In this document: piece by piece, positions 13,064 to 25,904 of the stretch
Numbering within the stretch: position 1 is the stretch's first letter
Layout: every line of letters starts with the position of its first letter
Assembly (NCBI GenBank): GCA_051453625.1
Contig: JBOZIK010000001.1
Coordinates: forward strand, 64,802,598-64,863,572
Source of the DNA: Welwitschia mirabilis
Taxonomy: Eukaryota; Gnetophyta; Gnetopsida; Welwitschiales
Direction: 5' to 3'
Length of the DNA stretch: 60,975 bases
Position numbers and translations under genes: made by a program
Notes under the pieces: generated by a model
The model's input: the letters and a program-made list of their open reading frames with translations, nothing else
Told to the model about the DNA's origin: nothing
The model's database searches: none

Positions 13064-14619
13064 AGTGTTTTTTCAGTGCCTTAGCAAAACATTGATAACA
13101 AAATGATTAAACATGGAAAAATTATCTATGTCAAAAGAACATGAAATGTATAAATAATATAACTTAAAAAATTTTATTATCAAATTTAAGGCATCAAAGC
13201 AAAACTTTTAGTGAAAAATCAAGATGCCACATCCACCAACCAAAACTTAACTTTGTCCTCAAAGTTTATGCTAAAATTTTTAGTTATTTAAGAGCATAGG
13301 CATAGACAGATCATGAAGAGTTTTTTAATTGAAAATAATGCAAATTAAACTAAGAAAAAAGGCAAGCTGTGTACAATGAAACATATGCTAAGTGAAAAAA
13401 CTATACATAAAAATAGTTAATGCCTTAGGAGTTATTTCTCATGAAAATGATATGAAGTGAAATGTAGTGAAGTGATATAAGGTATATGAGATGGAATGGA
13501 GTAAAACTAGAAATCAATGAATAAATAAGTAAGCTATTCTAAGTTATCAATCCTTTATTATATCTTTCCATCTTCATGAATTTCAATATTAACCAAGTTA
13601 AGTTTTAATCAAATAACCTATAGGAATTAAGGAATCAATACAAATCCTAAGTATGAAAGTTAAAAGACAGTCATTCACGTAAGGCCTCTGATTCCAACCT
13701 TTTCATTCCTTTGTTTTTCATTTCTACCTTTGCATATGTCTTAGTATTTTACCTTTGAACCACATTGAGCATCTAGTAGTATGACATTTTTTTGCTAATA
13801 GAGTTAAGCATGTTGTATTATGAAAGAATTAATGATGCATTACCAATGAGAATTTATAGCCCTAATGCAATTGAAGTATCATAATTAGATCATTAGAGAT
13901 ACATTTCTATTAGGCATCCATAGCCCTAATGTAGTTAATTAAACTTAACTAATTGATTAATTCTTTTGAAAGAAGAGATATATTATTTATTTTCTTCATC
14001 TTCCCATATTTATTTTTTAATATGCATTTAGGGGTCATTAATTCTCTAGTCCACTCAAGATAAATCTTATTTCTATTAAATATGTTTTACTTAAAGAGAA
14101 CATACAAAGGTAAATCCCACTTTTTCAACTAGTTTTAACCAAAACTGGAGACCCTAATGAATGTGTTCTTAAGTAACCTAACTGAAATAAGTGTTCTTAT
14201 CCTTTAAAACCTATAAGTAAACTAAATCTTAAACATTACTTAGATGATAAAATGATCTCATATTATTGGTTTTTTATTTAAGGGCTTTAATTTAAATCAG
14301 TAAGTCTCAAAAACACATTGGTTGATGGTTTAGATGGATGGTTTATGCATTTAGTAGAGTGATTTGATAATGGACTTAGTGAATGATAAGGTTAAAAATG
14401 GTGGTTAGATGAGTGATAATGTTTCAGACGGTCTTGATTGACTTCAACAAGTTGAGTGTTTTTGGTAATCTTAATCAGAATAACTCCATATGATAAAATC
14501 CTTCTTATTAAGAAGGATCATTTTCACTTAACCACTAGTTTATATAGAAAAATATATAAGTGTGAGTTATATAACAAGACTAGTTATTCCTTATTTATTA
14601 TCATATTATCATAGGTGTT
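13064..14619 (-). other. E2 3' region after integrase
   Basis: About 1.5 kb between integrase and the 3' LTR. Athila elements often carry an env-like gene here, but I see no long frame or motif to support one. The sequence is AT-rich with stops in all frames. Confidence 0.4.
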
Positions 14620-15190
14620 ATTTATAATTTCATCTAGTTCATTAATTTTTATGACCCTAATTTTTTTTACAAACTTTAAGTCTAAGTTCACATGCTTAAT
14701 TGCCCAGTAAGCCCTATGCTTAAGTTTTATAGGTAAATGACATGTTTTACAATAAACTAATTAAAAAGGTAACATTCTTAAGGGTGTTTTATAAGTAGTG
14801 TGGTATGCCCATAAGACATCATTGAGTTTGAAGAACTAGTCTTTTCATGTTGAGTTTACTGCTTTTGAAGAATTTTCTTAATTTTCCTATTCATAACCTC
14901 AACTTGATCAATTATTTATAGGTGATAAAGTATCATAAATTTATGTGTAGACCCATATTTAATTATAGTGTTGTTGAATATTTTATTACAAAACTGTATC
15001 CCTTCATTGCTAATTAAAACACATGGATAGCCAAACCAAGTTAAGACATTTTCTTTAAAGAATCATTCTTTAACACATTTAGTTACATAGTTGATACAAA
15101 TAAGAATGTATTAATGCCCATCAGATGATGAATAAGGGCCTTAGAAACTAATTCCCCATTTATCAAAGGATTCAATAGCAAAGATGGAGA
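14620..15190 (-). pseudogene. pol: E2 integrase remnant
   Basis: Integrase inserts the DNA copy into the genome. The minus strand reads AIESFDKWGISF, GPYSSSDGH, then NVLTWFGYPCVLISNEG, FNNTIIKYGSTHKFM, DQVEVMNRKIKKIL. These match the Gypsy DDE core (FD.WGIDFMGPFPSS, FG.P..IISDGG, QVE.SNREIK..L). Near 14630-14780 it ends with KTCHLPIKLKHRAYWAIKHV, equivalent to the Athila/Tat YGK.CHLPVELEHKAYWAIK motif. The second catalytic Asp is Asn (ISNEG), and the Gln of the PQTSGQ motif is a stop. Confidence 0.9.
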
Positions 15191-15489
15191 CTAAAGACAT
15201 TATTTGTCTTCATGAAAGACTCCCTAACCTATGATAGTTATCATAGGATTTATAGTAAACATAGGAGTCTTAGTAGAAACTAAATTATAGGATTTTTTTT
15301 GTAATCTTATTAGCTGAGTAGTAAACCCCACAAGCTTGGAGATGGTAATGTTTAAGTATATTATAAATGTTAGTTTGAGGAACAAGTTTGAGGGACACAT
15401 TTACAAATGACTTGGTCTAGTCAATATTTGAAAAGGTATGGGATATTTTAAAATAAAAATTTGACTTGAATTAAGAACTTATTTTTATC

Positions 15490-15900
15490 ATTAATCATTT
15501 GGTGAAAAAGACTACTTTTTAAAACTAAGTAATTGGTAATATCTGCAAACCAAGGTGTTTCTTTGACTAAAAAAATATGTTCATCTAGAAAAGTATCATC
15601 AATAGATAAAGATGTTTGTAGATTATTTGGAGATATGCATGAAAGGTTATATATGATAACATGATAAAAGCTTTTATTATTATTAATCTCTAAATCAAAT
15701 TCTTTGAGGAGGAGAATCCATCTAATAAATGTGGTTTCAAATCCTTTTTAGCAAAAATGTATCTAAGGGCTGAGTGATTAGTGTAAATGATTACCTTATA
15801 TTCTAAAAGTATTGCCTAAATGTTTTAAGGGTAAAGAAAATAGCCATAAGCTCCTTTTCTATGATGGTATAATTGATTTGAGTATCATTTAGGATTTTAC
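15490..15900 (-). pseudogene. pol: E2 RNase H remnant
   Basis: RNase H removes the RNA strand during reverse transcription. Minus-strand VIIYTNHSALRYIFAK (around 15755-15800) matches the Gypsy RNase H motif VIVYTDHAALKYLL, with the catalytic Asp of TDH changed to Asn. It lies directly after RT in the expected pol order. No intact frame remains. Confidence 0.75.
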
Positions 15901-16079
15901 TAGTGTAGTGAATTATAGTTAGATTTTTGTTTACTCTTTATCCTAAAATAAATCTTATGTGAAGTTACTTGCATCACACATAAGTTTAAAAGGTAACTTC
16001 CAATTTGGTAATTAAATAATTAATGTGTAATTTAGTTTTTCTTTGAGTTATTTAATTGTATTTTGATACTTTAGAGTCT

Positions 16080-17000
16080 AGTTAAATGGGGCATCCTTAT
16101 TTAAAAGATTACAGAAAGCCTTAGATATTTTACTAAAATACTTGATGAATCACCATTAATATCTTGCATGTTCTAAAAATGATCTAATATCTTCTTGTTT
16201 TTGGAGGGTTGTTAAGTATGTGATTAAGGAGATCTTAGTCAGATCTACCTAAATTTATTTCTTAGACTATGCCTTGGTTTACTATAAAGTGGAATGTTTT
16301 CTAATTGAGTACAAGGTATGTTTCAATGCATCTTTCAAGGACACATTATAAGTTGTTCAAACAGTGGTTAAACAATATTCCATAAACCAAGACGTTATCC
16401 ATAAATATTTTGACATCTAAATCTAATAAGTTAAAGAAGATCCTAAATATGCAACATTAGAAAGTAGCAAGTGCATTGCATAGGTGAAAGGTCGTACATT
16501 TGTAAGTAAACATTCCAAATGGGTAAGTAAAGGTGTGGTCTTATCTTGATCTTTAGGAGTAATTTCAATCTAATTATAACTAGAGTAACTATCAAAGAAA
16601 TAGTAAAAAGGATATCATATGAGTTATTTAAAAATTTAATCTAGAAAAGAAAGAAGGTAACAATCTTTTCTAGGCATGATATTTAATTTTTTGTAATCAA
16701 TACACATCCTCTATTTTATAGTAGGTTTGATAGGGATAAGCTCATTATGCTTGTTATGGATAAGGGTAATTCCTAAATTCTTTGCTATAGTATAAGTTGG
16801 AATTATCCACTTGCTATTTGAAATAGGATAGATAATTTCATCATCAAGACGTTTAATTACCTCATTTTTAATAACTTCCCTCATAGTTGGGCTTATCCTA
16901 CATTATTCTTTAATAGATGATTTGGCATTTCCTTCTAAATAGATATGGTGCATGCAAATATTAGGGTCAATGCCTATCAAAAAGGGTCCATCCTATTTTT
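16080..17000 (-). pseudogene. pol: E2 reverse transcriptase remnant
   Basis: Reverse transcriptase copies element RNA into DNA. On the minus strand the readable pieces are IGIDPNICMHHIYLE, MREVIKNEVIKRLDDEIIYP, ISNSKWIIPT, KHNELIPIKPTIK and MCIDYKKLNIM. Further on comes KIFMDNVLVYG at 16390-16415, equivalent to the Athila/Tat FMDD-F/L-V-Y/F-G catalytic loop with the second Asp changed to Asn. The MH.I.LE and IYPISDSKWVSP-like motifs are typical of Athila/Tat. Several stops and frameshifts are present. The changed active-site residue alone would inactivate it. Confidence 0.85.
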
Positions 17001-17214
17001 TGTTTTTTTTTTTTTAAGGGTCTAAGAAATTTATCTTTTTGGATGGGATCAAAAAAAAGTTTTTAACTCCTAGAAAGATGGATTTATCCCTTAAGAAAGC
17101 ATATTTTATATCATCAGGTAAGGGTGTGAGTTCTAAGTTCACTTCGTTTTAGGATATGAGGCAAGTTTCTTAAGAGCATTATATTTCATCATTTTTAGAA
17201 GAGTGAGAATTGGA

Positions 17215-17442
17215 TTAATGATTCTTCACAAGGCTTTCTATCCTATCTATGTCCTTTACCACTTCATCATTTAATGGAAACCTTATGGCATTAAAGAGGT
17301 TTAGCTCTATGGTCATGTTACCAAAGGAAATTTTCATTAATCCATTCCTGTAATCAATTAAGGTATTTGAGATTACTAAGAATGGTATTATTAATATGAT
17401 GAGCATTATTTGATTTGATAAATTCTTCATGTTATAGATCAA
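17215..17442 (-). pseudogene. E2 protease C-terminal part and linker
   Basis: A 75-codon open segment contains LIIPFLVISNTLIDYRNG, then ISFGNMTIELNLFNAIRFP. It matches the Athila/Tat pattern of aspartic protease end (ILGRPFL.T..A.ID...G) followed by a beta-rich linker (L..G...V.FN...A...P). The GRPF motif has become IPFL. The catalytic DSG region should lie just upstream on the minus strand but I cannot read it. The segment lies between gag and RT, as expected for the pol polyprotein. Confidence 0.75.
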
Positions 17443-18647
17443 AAAATCTACTGGGAAGTATCAACTATCCACTCTAACTATGATGTCCTTGATAACTCTT
17501 AATGGTGTTTTAACAAAGTTATCGACTAATTAGAGTTAGAGTTTCATGTTTTTGAGTCTTTTGAAGCCTAACTCCTTATAGTTTATATAAAGAGTAATTT
17601 TACACTAATTTCTAAGTTCAATAAGGCTTGATTAAGTTGTTTGTTACCTATGGTAATGGTTATTATGGGACACCTAAGGTCTTTGTGCTTTGATGGTAAT
17701 TGGTTTTGGAGAATTGCAACTATTTATTGAGCTAAAAAGGCTTTAAATGTAATGTTAATTTACCTTTTTATAGTGTATAACTCTTTAAGGAATCTAGCAT
17801 AGAAGGGGACCTATTTTATAGCTTTTAAAATGGTAATGTTTCTCTTAACTTCTTTGAAAATTTCTAGGGTCTTTAATTGCTTTTTCATTATGTTGTCTTT
17901 CCTAAGATGTTGGGGAAAAGTTAATGATCCTTTGTAAATAGGAAATTTATCTTCACTCTTATCCTTTTTCGTATTTTCTATGAAGTCTTACTTATGCTTA
18001 GGCTTATTTTATATGGATGAATTTCTAGCTCTTTCTCACTTCTGGGGTGTGTAGACTTGGTCTCTTTTAGGTGTTCAATCCCTTTAGTAAATCTAACTCC
18101 TTTTGGATATGATTGGATAATCATGGAAAGGTTTTCTATTTATCTTTGATTTATTGATGAAATAATGTAGGTGGTGGTCTATTGGAGTTGGTTTATTCTC
18201 TATTCAAACCTTTGATTTGTTTATTATATTCTTTTATTTGTTTACTCTTATCTTTAATTGATTTTCATTTGTATTTCCATAAAATTTTTGAGGGTATCAT
18301 CTTATAAGTTAGATGGAGTGGTTTAATAGTTTAGTGATGAAGGGAAAGAACTAGAAGATGAGGAAAATGAAGTATTACATTGAAAATTTTGTTGTGAAAT
18401 ATTGTCTTATTTCTAAGAGAACTTTGAATGATTTCATCAACTAGGATTGTAAGTATTTGAGTAGGGGTTGTTCTTAGAGTTTTACCATTAATGGCCTATC
18501 ACATTCACCTACTTGTTAACTGTGTTTTGAAATAAAGGGAAAAATTGGGATTTAGTGGTTTCATGACTATCGATATAATAGATTAAACACTCAAGTTTAG
18601 CCACCATTGCTAGAGTTGAAGGTAAGGTTGTTAATAAATATAACTTT

Positions 18648-18657
18648 NNNNNNNNNN
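18648..18657. other. 10-N gap
   Basis: Placeholder gap of ten N just downstream of the E2 gag remnant. Confidence 0.95.
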
Positions 18658-18687
18658 CTATGATTTTAAGAACACTAGTTGACCTAA

Positions 18688-19185
18688 CTAGTTATTTGAT
18701 ATTAAAGATTTCATGGGTTTCTTCCAGTTTTTCAAGCTTTTAACTACACATTTTAAATACTTCCAAACCTCATCCAATGGCATGCTCAGGAAGTTACCAT
18801 GACTCATAATTTCTACTAGTTGGTAGTTATCTGTGGGTAACCCATCATAAAAGAAACTTATATTTCTACTTGGTTTAAAACCATGTTGGGGGTATTGTAT
18901 CAATAGATCTTTATATATCTCTAAAGTCTAGATTAAAATTTTATAATTTCTTTTCTAAGGGTGTTTATCTTATGACTAGAAAAGAACTTAGAGATGAAGG
19001 ATCTACTTAAGTCTATCTAATTTATAATGGAAAAGAATTTCAAGGTGTATAATCAAGATTTTACCTTCTCTTTAAGGGAAAATAGGAATAAGATAAGTCT
19101 AGATTCATCATGAGTGTTGGGGTACCAAGGGACAGTTTATAAGAGGCACTCGAATTCACTAAGGTGTAGATATAAGACTTTAAAT
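18688..19185 (-). pseudogene. gag: E2 gag (capsid) remnant
   Basis: Gag forms the virus-like particle that packages element RNA. In minus-strand order the readable pieces are DESRLILFLFSLKEKVKS, then FISKFFSSHKINTLRKEI, then a 71-codon open segment (18688-18903) containing QHGFKPSRNISFFYDGL and SHGNFLSMPLDEVWKYL. This is the typical plant Gypsy gag domain (LFPFSL, then KF..PP..., then HHGF...FY.GL, then NG.F...EEA), known from the family. Stops replace several conserved tryptophans. A 10-N gap (18648-18657) follows, so no nucleocapsid knuckle is visible. Confidence 0.8.
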
Positions 19186-19544
19186 TCAAAGCCACATAAA
19201 TGAAGCAAGATTTGTATAGTAGAGGACTTAAATTTTATCCTCTAGTTAACAAGTGATGGCACTATGTAAGAAGGTGTTCTTAGAATTTGTAGTTAAAGAT
19301 AATCATGAAGGGTTTATCTAGGTTAATTAGTAGCAGCAATGAGGGTAGAGTGCTATTTAACTACTTCTTGGATGAAATAATATGGTGTTAACCTATTAAA
19401 AATTTCTTATTTTGATAAATTTTTATTAAAGGAGTCAAGTGGATCATTTTTATTATATTATGGTAAGGAAGTTTAATTATTTTAGTTATTTTGTATGATT
19501 GAGATTTATTCTTGAGAGTCATCTTGAGGTTGGTTTTGGGTTCT

Positions 19545-20001
19545 NNNNNNNNNNNNNNNNNNNNNNNNNNNNNNNNNNNNNNNNNNNNNNNNNNNNNNNN
19601 NNNNNNNNNNNNNNNNNNNNNNNNNNNNNNNNNNNNNNNNNNNNNNNNNNNNNNNNNNNNNNNNNNNNNNNNNNNNNNNNNNNNNNNNNNNNNNNNNNNN
19701 NNNNNNNNNNNNNNNNNNNNNNNNNNNNNNNNNNNNNNNNNNNNNNNNNNNNNNNNNNNNNNNNNNNNNNNNNNNNNNNNNNNNNNNNNNNNNNNNNNNN
19801 NNNNNNNNNNNNNNNNNNNNNNNNNNNNNNNNNNNNNNNNNNNNNNNNNNNNNNNNNNNNNNNNNNNNNNNNNNNNNNNNNNNNNNNNNNNNNNNNNNNN
19901 NNNNNNNNNNNNNNNNNNNNNNNNNNNNNNNNNNNNNNNNNNNNNNNNNNNNNNNNNNNNNNNNNNNNNNNNNNNNNNNNNNNNNNNNNNNNNNNNNNNN
20001 N
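19545..20001. other. 457-N gap in E2 leader
   Basis: Unsequenced stretch between the E2 leader repeats and gag. The N-terminal part of gag may lie here. Open frames across it are artefacts. Confidence 0.95.
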
Positions 20002-20518
20002 AAATATTTTTAAATGGTTGTAAGAAGATTCAAATAATAAACAAAAAAAAAATTAGGGACTATAAGTCACAAAGGATTTGAAGGTTTTACAAACAGGTTT
20101 GTTGATCATGTACAGAATATTTACAGTGTTGAGGTCATAATGAAATATAATAAAGATGACAAATATGAATAAAATAAAATCCAATGTAATGAAATCATAA
20201 GAAAATATAAAGGTTTTAATTATTTGACAAATGCAGTAAAATAAAATAGAGATGATGAATATGAGTAAAACATAATGAAAATCATGAAATAATTTTAAGA
20301 AAATTTTAATGCTTTGTGCATGTAGAAAAATGTAAAAATTCAGAAAACACAGCAAAAAAGAAATGCATGAAATGTAATCATAAAATTAAATTAAAAATTT
20401 TAAGGTTTTAAAGATTCTTTTAACTCCAAAGCAACCTACAATAAATGATAAACCTACAAAAAACAAGTTAGGAAATTAAAAAAAAAAAAAGGAGAAACTT
20501 TAAAAAGCTAGACTCGTT

Positions 20519-20706
20519 TTGGATAATACTAAAAGGACTAGTACCAACCACTAAAAAGTGCATCAAAGAAATGAAAAATGTACTAGTTTATGATAACAAT
20601 GGAAAGAACTAGTACTAACCACTAGAAAGAAAAAGGAAAAAACACAAAGCAAAAAGAAAAATGACTAGTTTGATATCACTAAAAGAAGGACTAGTACCCA
20701 CCACTA
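20519..20706 (-). repeat. E2 leader tandem repeats
   Basis: Three copies, about 65-75 bases apart, of a motif that reads ctagtggtnggtactagtcc followed by agtgatatcaaactag on the minus strand (plus-strand positions near 20531-20560, 20581-20628 and 20660-20706). The actagt palindrome recurs in them. Two related copies occur in the leader of E4 at 33845-33985, so the array is a feature of the lineage's 5' untranslated region. Confidence 0.8.
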
Positions 20707-20784
20707 GAGAAATTAAAAAAAACTATGTATAAAACTTTCAAAAAGATAAACTATTGCTCCTCTAAGATGCTATCATGTCATAAT

Positions 20785-20806
20785 ACTTAGCAACAATGCC
20801 AAAATT
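20785..20806 (-). other. E2 primer-binding site (Asp-tRNA type)
   Basis: On the minus strand, directly after the 5' LTR, the sequence reads ttttggcattgttgctaag. The Athila/Tat consensus is ttttggcgccgttgccgggg. The differences are mostly C-to-T and G-to-A. It fixes the element's orientation and class. Confidence 0.8.
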
Positions 20807-22048
20807 TAATTAACTTATAGTACAATGAACTAACATTTTCACTTAGCTATTGTTCTTTCTCAGGGATAACATTGAGTATTGGTTAGAATTATATTTACTT
20901 TAATCTTAATGCAAGTTACAATAGTAAGAAAGAAATGAAAATGATGAAGTTTGAAGTAGAGTTTAAAATTCATCTTAGAAAGAAGGAAAGAAAACTAGCT
21001 CCAAGGTATGACCAATTTATCCTAAGCAATCCTTTACTCTAATGTTTTTCAATTAGCTTCATACAAAATAATAAAAACCATTAAGTATTTTCAATCTAAT
21101 TCATGAGGAATAATTTCATCCACTATGCAAAATAATGAATCTAACTAATAAATTAGTCTTAAATATAATATAAAGTAAGAACTTCTAAAGTACTCAAGAT
21201 ATATCAAATTAAAAGACTAAGCGATAAAGAGGAATTCACACAACTTAAATAAACTCAATAGTTAAAGAAGATATCTAAGAATCTCAATTATGATATTAGG
21301 CATGAATTAAGTTCAAATAAAAATAACTTTTTCATTACAAAAAATGGAATAACTTTACAAAAAAGGAAGAAGGAAGTAGGAAGAACACCTTAGCAATCCT
21401 CAAAAACTAGTTTATGCCCCTAAAGAATTGCTTAAAAAGCCATCATAAGTTAATGCTCTAAAGTGCTATAATTCTCCAAGCCCAAGATGAATACAATAAA
21501 GGGTTGAAGGCCATTTTATAGGGAGAGATGGGGATGGGAGAAATTTGGAAGCTCTTGGCTTATAGAGTTAGGTAGAATCTTCATCATCTAGCATTATATA
21601 CATAAGATTTTATCTTGTAGCACTTGGTAGAGGTCATCTTGTAGCATTAGGTAGATAAGATTTTATCTTCTAAAATTAGGTAGAATCTTCATCATTTAGT
21701 ATTTGATGGAGTTTTTTTTATAGTATTTGGTGTAGATCATCACATGTCTTTAATTCCACCTCTACATACCTGTACCACATGTCTTCAAATGCTTTTGCTA
21801 CATGTCCCCACCTCATATCTCCATTTCCATCATTGTTTTATGGGAAATTATATCCATCATTTCTCATGTATTCCAAAATATGGCTAAATATCTATAATTA
21901 TTATGAAAAGAATAATAATATTTAACTTTATTTGTAAAAATAATAAAAAACATATTTTATTATTAAAATAATTAAATTAATATCTTCATTTACGATAAAT
22001 TGGCCTAAAATACTTAATGTAAATGTCAATTTTTACATGTTAATAATA
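20807..22048 (-). repeat. E2 5' LTR
   Basis: Same length as the left copy (1242 bases) but with many substitutions, so the insertion is old. The inner end has decayed from TG to TA and the outer end from CA to TA. The minus-strand TATA box at 21514-21521 would drive the E2 transcript toward lower coordinates. Confidence 0.9.
21514..21521 (-). promoter_or_regulatory. TATA box in E2 5' LTR
   Basis: Minus-strand ctataaaatgg, in the same place as the box in the partner LTR. It is oriented to transcribe through the primer site into gag. Confidence 0.5.
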
Positions 22049-23926
22049 ATCTTGATGTAATTTTAAAATAAATTTTCTAACTCATGTATAATTCTTGTAT
22101 TAAATTCAATTAAACCTTTTTTGATATTTTTCTCAATGAAATGTTTTTCTTTGTTTTGATTTTTCATCATAGTACTGATCACAAAATGTTAAATAAACTT
22201 CTTTACTTCTAAGTAATAACACTCTTATATATTATACAACTACAAGAAGTATCTATACTAACAATGAATATGGCACTTACTCGGATTAGGAAAAAAATGA
22301 ATTGTAGGCCAAGTTTGTTGGGATAATAGCAATATCCAAGTTCATAAAAAAACAAAATCAATAATAAAGATAAAACAAAAATTAGATGCATATAAAAAGA
22401 AATGAAACTTAGATATNNNNNNNNNNNNNNNNNNNNNNNNNNNNNNNNNNNNNNNNNNNNNNNNNNNNNNNNNNNNNNNNNNNNNNNNNNNNNNNNNNNN
22501 NNNNNNNNNNNNNNNNAAATGAAACTTAGATATACAACACTACATGAGTAAATAATCTTGAAATCAAGTTATTTACTTATGGAGTAAGAATCAATCTTCT
22601 AATCTTGAATGCTTTCCTAACAACTATGAAAAAATGTTTGTCTCTTAGACATGTATCAATAAAATATATATGCACTTATTAATTACACCTATAATCTTAG
22701 TAAATAACACATGCTAGTAAAGGATACAATTCAAATTTCATAAACTAGTAAAGAAAATAAAGGAATGTGAAAAGATTAATTCATTTGAAAAGAAAGGCAC
22801 ATTCTTGTTTTTAATATTTTCATTAACTAAAGAAGGACATAAGCATGCAAATAATAGAATGGAATTTAATACAATTGAAATGAGCATGCAATGGTATAGA
22901 AATAAAAAGTTCTAATGTAATTAACTAAGTAATATAATAACTTATTATCATCTAGGTTATCCCTTATGATCTATATCAAAATTAGATTTAATCTAGAATA
23001 GCATTAAATTAACATTAACATAAAACATAAGAAAGATAGAGAGATAATTTTTAGAAAAAGTATAGTTTATTTTATTACCAATTTTATTTCAAAATCATCC
23101 ACTTATAAATTCTAGTTGCAAAATGGAGAAAATGCAATCCAACACCAAGGAGGACTTCTTTCACAAGTAGATGGATCCCTTGCCCAAAATTCTCCAATTT
23201 AATACGCTACTTTGATGTAAAAAAGGATGTGGAAAATAAATGCCTAATAGGGTTTTTATAAGTTTGGATATGTGATAGGTGATTAATAAGTGGGTGACAG
23301 GTGAGTAGGTGGGCACTACATAAGTGATAGGTTCATAATTACAATATAAATTTCATATACATATAATGGTTATTCATCAATTATAGACCATAATCCACTT
23401 ACTTTTTTTTGATGACATAGAAGGATGATCATCCATACATAACCATCCACTAACATCCTACCATGTCAGCCTTTGCAGTTCCTGTTATAATATTCTCATC
23501 TCTTTCCTTTATTTAAATGACTAGAAGGGTGGGTGATGCTTTAAAATCCTCTACTTAATTCTTAAATGTCCTTATCTGATCATTATAATGAGCTTGTATC
23601 TTTAATCCATCTAAACCATCTCTAAGGTATTCCTAATAATCATGTTGACTCTAGTAGTCAATTTAAAGGCATTATCTTGAATGATAATCATGCTATTGAA
23701 CCTTAACACCATCTCATAAATTATCTATTAGAGATATTCCATGGAATAATGAATAGATTAGATCATAAAGTGATCTAGGAAGTGTCAAAAATGATATAAA
23801 ATTATTCCCTTTTGATTGTCCACAATCATGAATTAGCATTTGTTATTATTCTACTAAAAATATAATAAATAAACCTATAGCATACTTTAATAATGATGTT
23901 AAATAGGGTCAATTTGGTCTTACAAC
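22049..23926 (-). repeat. Candidate LTR (family C) and leader of the element entered by E2
   Basis: The block resembles family A and B LTRs in style: an aacaccaaggaggacttcttt segment like the aacaccaaggaaacccctttc of family A, and a minus-strand TATA box at 23253-23262 (cttataaaaac). A weak primer-site-like match at 22328-22345 (minus strand cttggatattgctatta) would make it a 5' LTR with the body to the left. That body would be split by E2 and continue at 11811-10250. The right edge near 23926 (cttacaaca) is a guess, and no partner LTR is seen. Confidence 0.3.
22400..22533. other. 100-N gap flanked by an exact 17-bp repeat
   Basis: The 17-mer aaatgaaacttagatat ends at 22416 before the N run (22417-22516) and occurs again at 22517-22533 after it. 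Identical contig ends suggest overlapping contigs joined with a default gap, so the true sequence may contain the 17-mer once and no gap. Confidence 0.85.
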
Positions 23927-25810
23927 AAGCACCAAGGACCTTAGCTCAAAAATTAGCTATAGAAAAAGGAGAAGAGGAAGAAGAACCTTTTAGAGTTAAC
24001 AAAAAAAATTAGAAAGATTCAAAAAATGGACACTAAAAGAAAACCTTAGTAAAAAAAAATTAATGACTTAAACATTTTTTTAAATAAAAATTTCTATGAG
24101 GACATTGCAAATAATTAAGTTTGAGGGCATTATGGGATTTAATTTAAAATATAGTTCTAACTCTTTTAAACATATATTTATGTTATTTATAATATTTTAT
24201 GCAAATATAATTTGAGAACTACCAATATAAAGTTTGATATTTCTTAGGGAGGTGACTAAAAGTAACACTAGATAGTAAAGACATAAAGAGGCAAAGAAGG
24301 AAATGAGTCCCAGTTAGTATCAAGTAGTTAGATTTAGTTAAGTTTTTTTCACAAAGATGTGGAGAAGATATATTAACTCATGAAATAATATTTTCAAACT
24401 CTTGAAAAAGAAATTCCCTTTTTTTCAGTTATCAAGTTAGAATCTATTTTGATTAGAAGAATTAATTAGCATAGGCTTGTTTTTATTCTTTATTATGATA
24501 AAATAATGTTTTATTACTTAATCGTTATTCTTCCCTAGTGGGTTGTTTCATATATAATTTCTTTCTTTCATGGAAGTGAATAGTTAACTTGGTTTATTTT
24601 CCCCTCTTTTAAATAACATTGAAATGTTTTATAGATTTAAATTTAATATAATACTTCTTTAAAAAGGAAGATATCTAAACTAATTTACTCCATATTATTT
24701 TTATGCTAGAAAGAGTGTGCAGATTTATCAAAGATAAGGATTTAAATAGAAAATTGAAATTCTCATGAACTTAGTTCAAAATTACTTTTTTCAAGTTATA
24801 TCTAGAAATAAAGATTAGGTTCTTTTTTTTCTTTTTTTTCTTTTTTTTCTTTTTTTCTTTTTTTAATTTTTTCTCCCTAAGAAAAAATAGAAACTGTACA
24901 TTAAATTTTCTTAAGTAATTAAAGATATTTTGATTAAGGTATCCTTTAAAAAAACAAATGATGTTTTTCCCAATTATTGTAAATATGTGGAAAAGAAATA
25001 AAGTGTTAAATTTGACTTAATTCTAATCATATAAAACAATTACATTTGTGTGGTTTTTTAAGTATTAAATGTACTATAAAAACATTATTAGTCTTTGAAA
25101 ATCATTGAATTTAATATTAAAATCATCATTATTTTCCAACACTTTCAAGTCATCAACTACCTATTGTTCATGCATAATGTCCAACAAATACATATGTCAT
25201 CTTCATACTAGATTATAAAGACATTGAGGCTTTTAATCTATACAATGCATATCTTCCTCATAAAAATGGAGATATTTGACATAAAGTCTCTCATCCCCAT
25301 CATATAAATGTGTATTATGAAGGTCTTCATTACATAGTGTATTTATCTTTCCTGCATTATATGTTATCTCTTTGTCTTTTTTTTTCCTTTTCCTTTTTTT
25401 CCTTAGAAGCTCAACTACATTTAACATAGAGGTTTTGATCTCTTATAATATTTATCTACCCCTCAAAAATGGTATTCTTCAATAAATATAATCTATCTTC
25501 TCTATAGAAATAGAAATTGTAAATAATATTTGTCCTTCCATGTGAAGATGCTCCCCTTATTCTATTTTGTCCTTTTTTATTTTTAATTCTATTTTTTATC
25601 TTTTCTTTTTTTTATTTTTTACTCTTTTCCCCCTTAAAATAGGACATTCATGATATTTAGGTTTTCTTCTATATACATATATAACCTTGTGATATGAATA
25701 AATAATTTAGAGTCTTAATATGTTATCCTCCTTATGGATATAAATGGATACTATGGAGGTATCTTGTACTTATAGTATGTGTACTCACAATACAAACATA
25801 TCCTAGTTTA
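23927..25810. other. AT-rich DNA, no gene recognised
   Basis: No coding or element motif could be read. It contains a C(T)7-8 minisatellite at about 24821-24866 and further T-rich stretches near 25375-25400 and 25570-25630. The short open frame at 25233-25427 has a Lys/Arg-rich run that is only the complement of a T-rich tract. Confidence 0.45.
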
Positions 25811-25827
25811 TTTTCCTTTCATACTTA

Positions 25828-25828
25828 C

Positions 25829-25904
<76 letters not shown>

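Larger units (their letters stand above)
11812..22048 (-). mobile_element. E2: complete but inactive Athila/Tat-type Ty3/Gypsy retrotransposon
   Basis: Two LTRs of 1242 bases each (11812-13053 and 20807-22048) enclose a minus-strand body. A primer site complementary to Asp-tRNA lies inside the right LTR and a polypurine tract inside the left one. Body order on the minus strand is leader repeats, gag, protease, reverse transcriptase, RNase H, integrase, and about 1.5 kb of unassigned sequence. Flanking 5-mers atcat (11807-11811) and atctt (22049-22053) fit a target duplication with one change. All genes carry stops and frameshifts. The PBS type and the RT and integrase motifs support the Athila/Tat branch, though Athila and Tat are hard to separate here. 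Confidence 0.9.

Noticed and set aside
13064-14619. Env-like gene of E2
   Set aside because: The position would fit, but I could not read any motif or frame to support it.
19499-20081. Open frames over the 457-N gap
   Set aside because: The residues are unknown. The few readable codons at the edges carry no motif.
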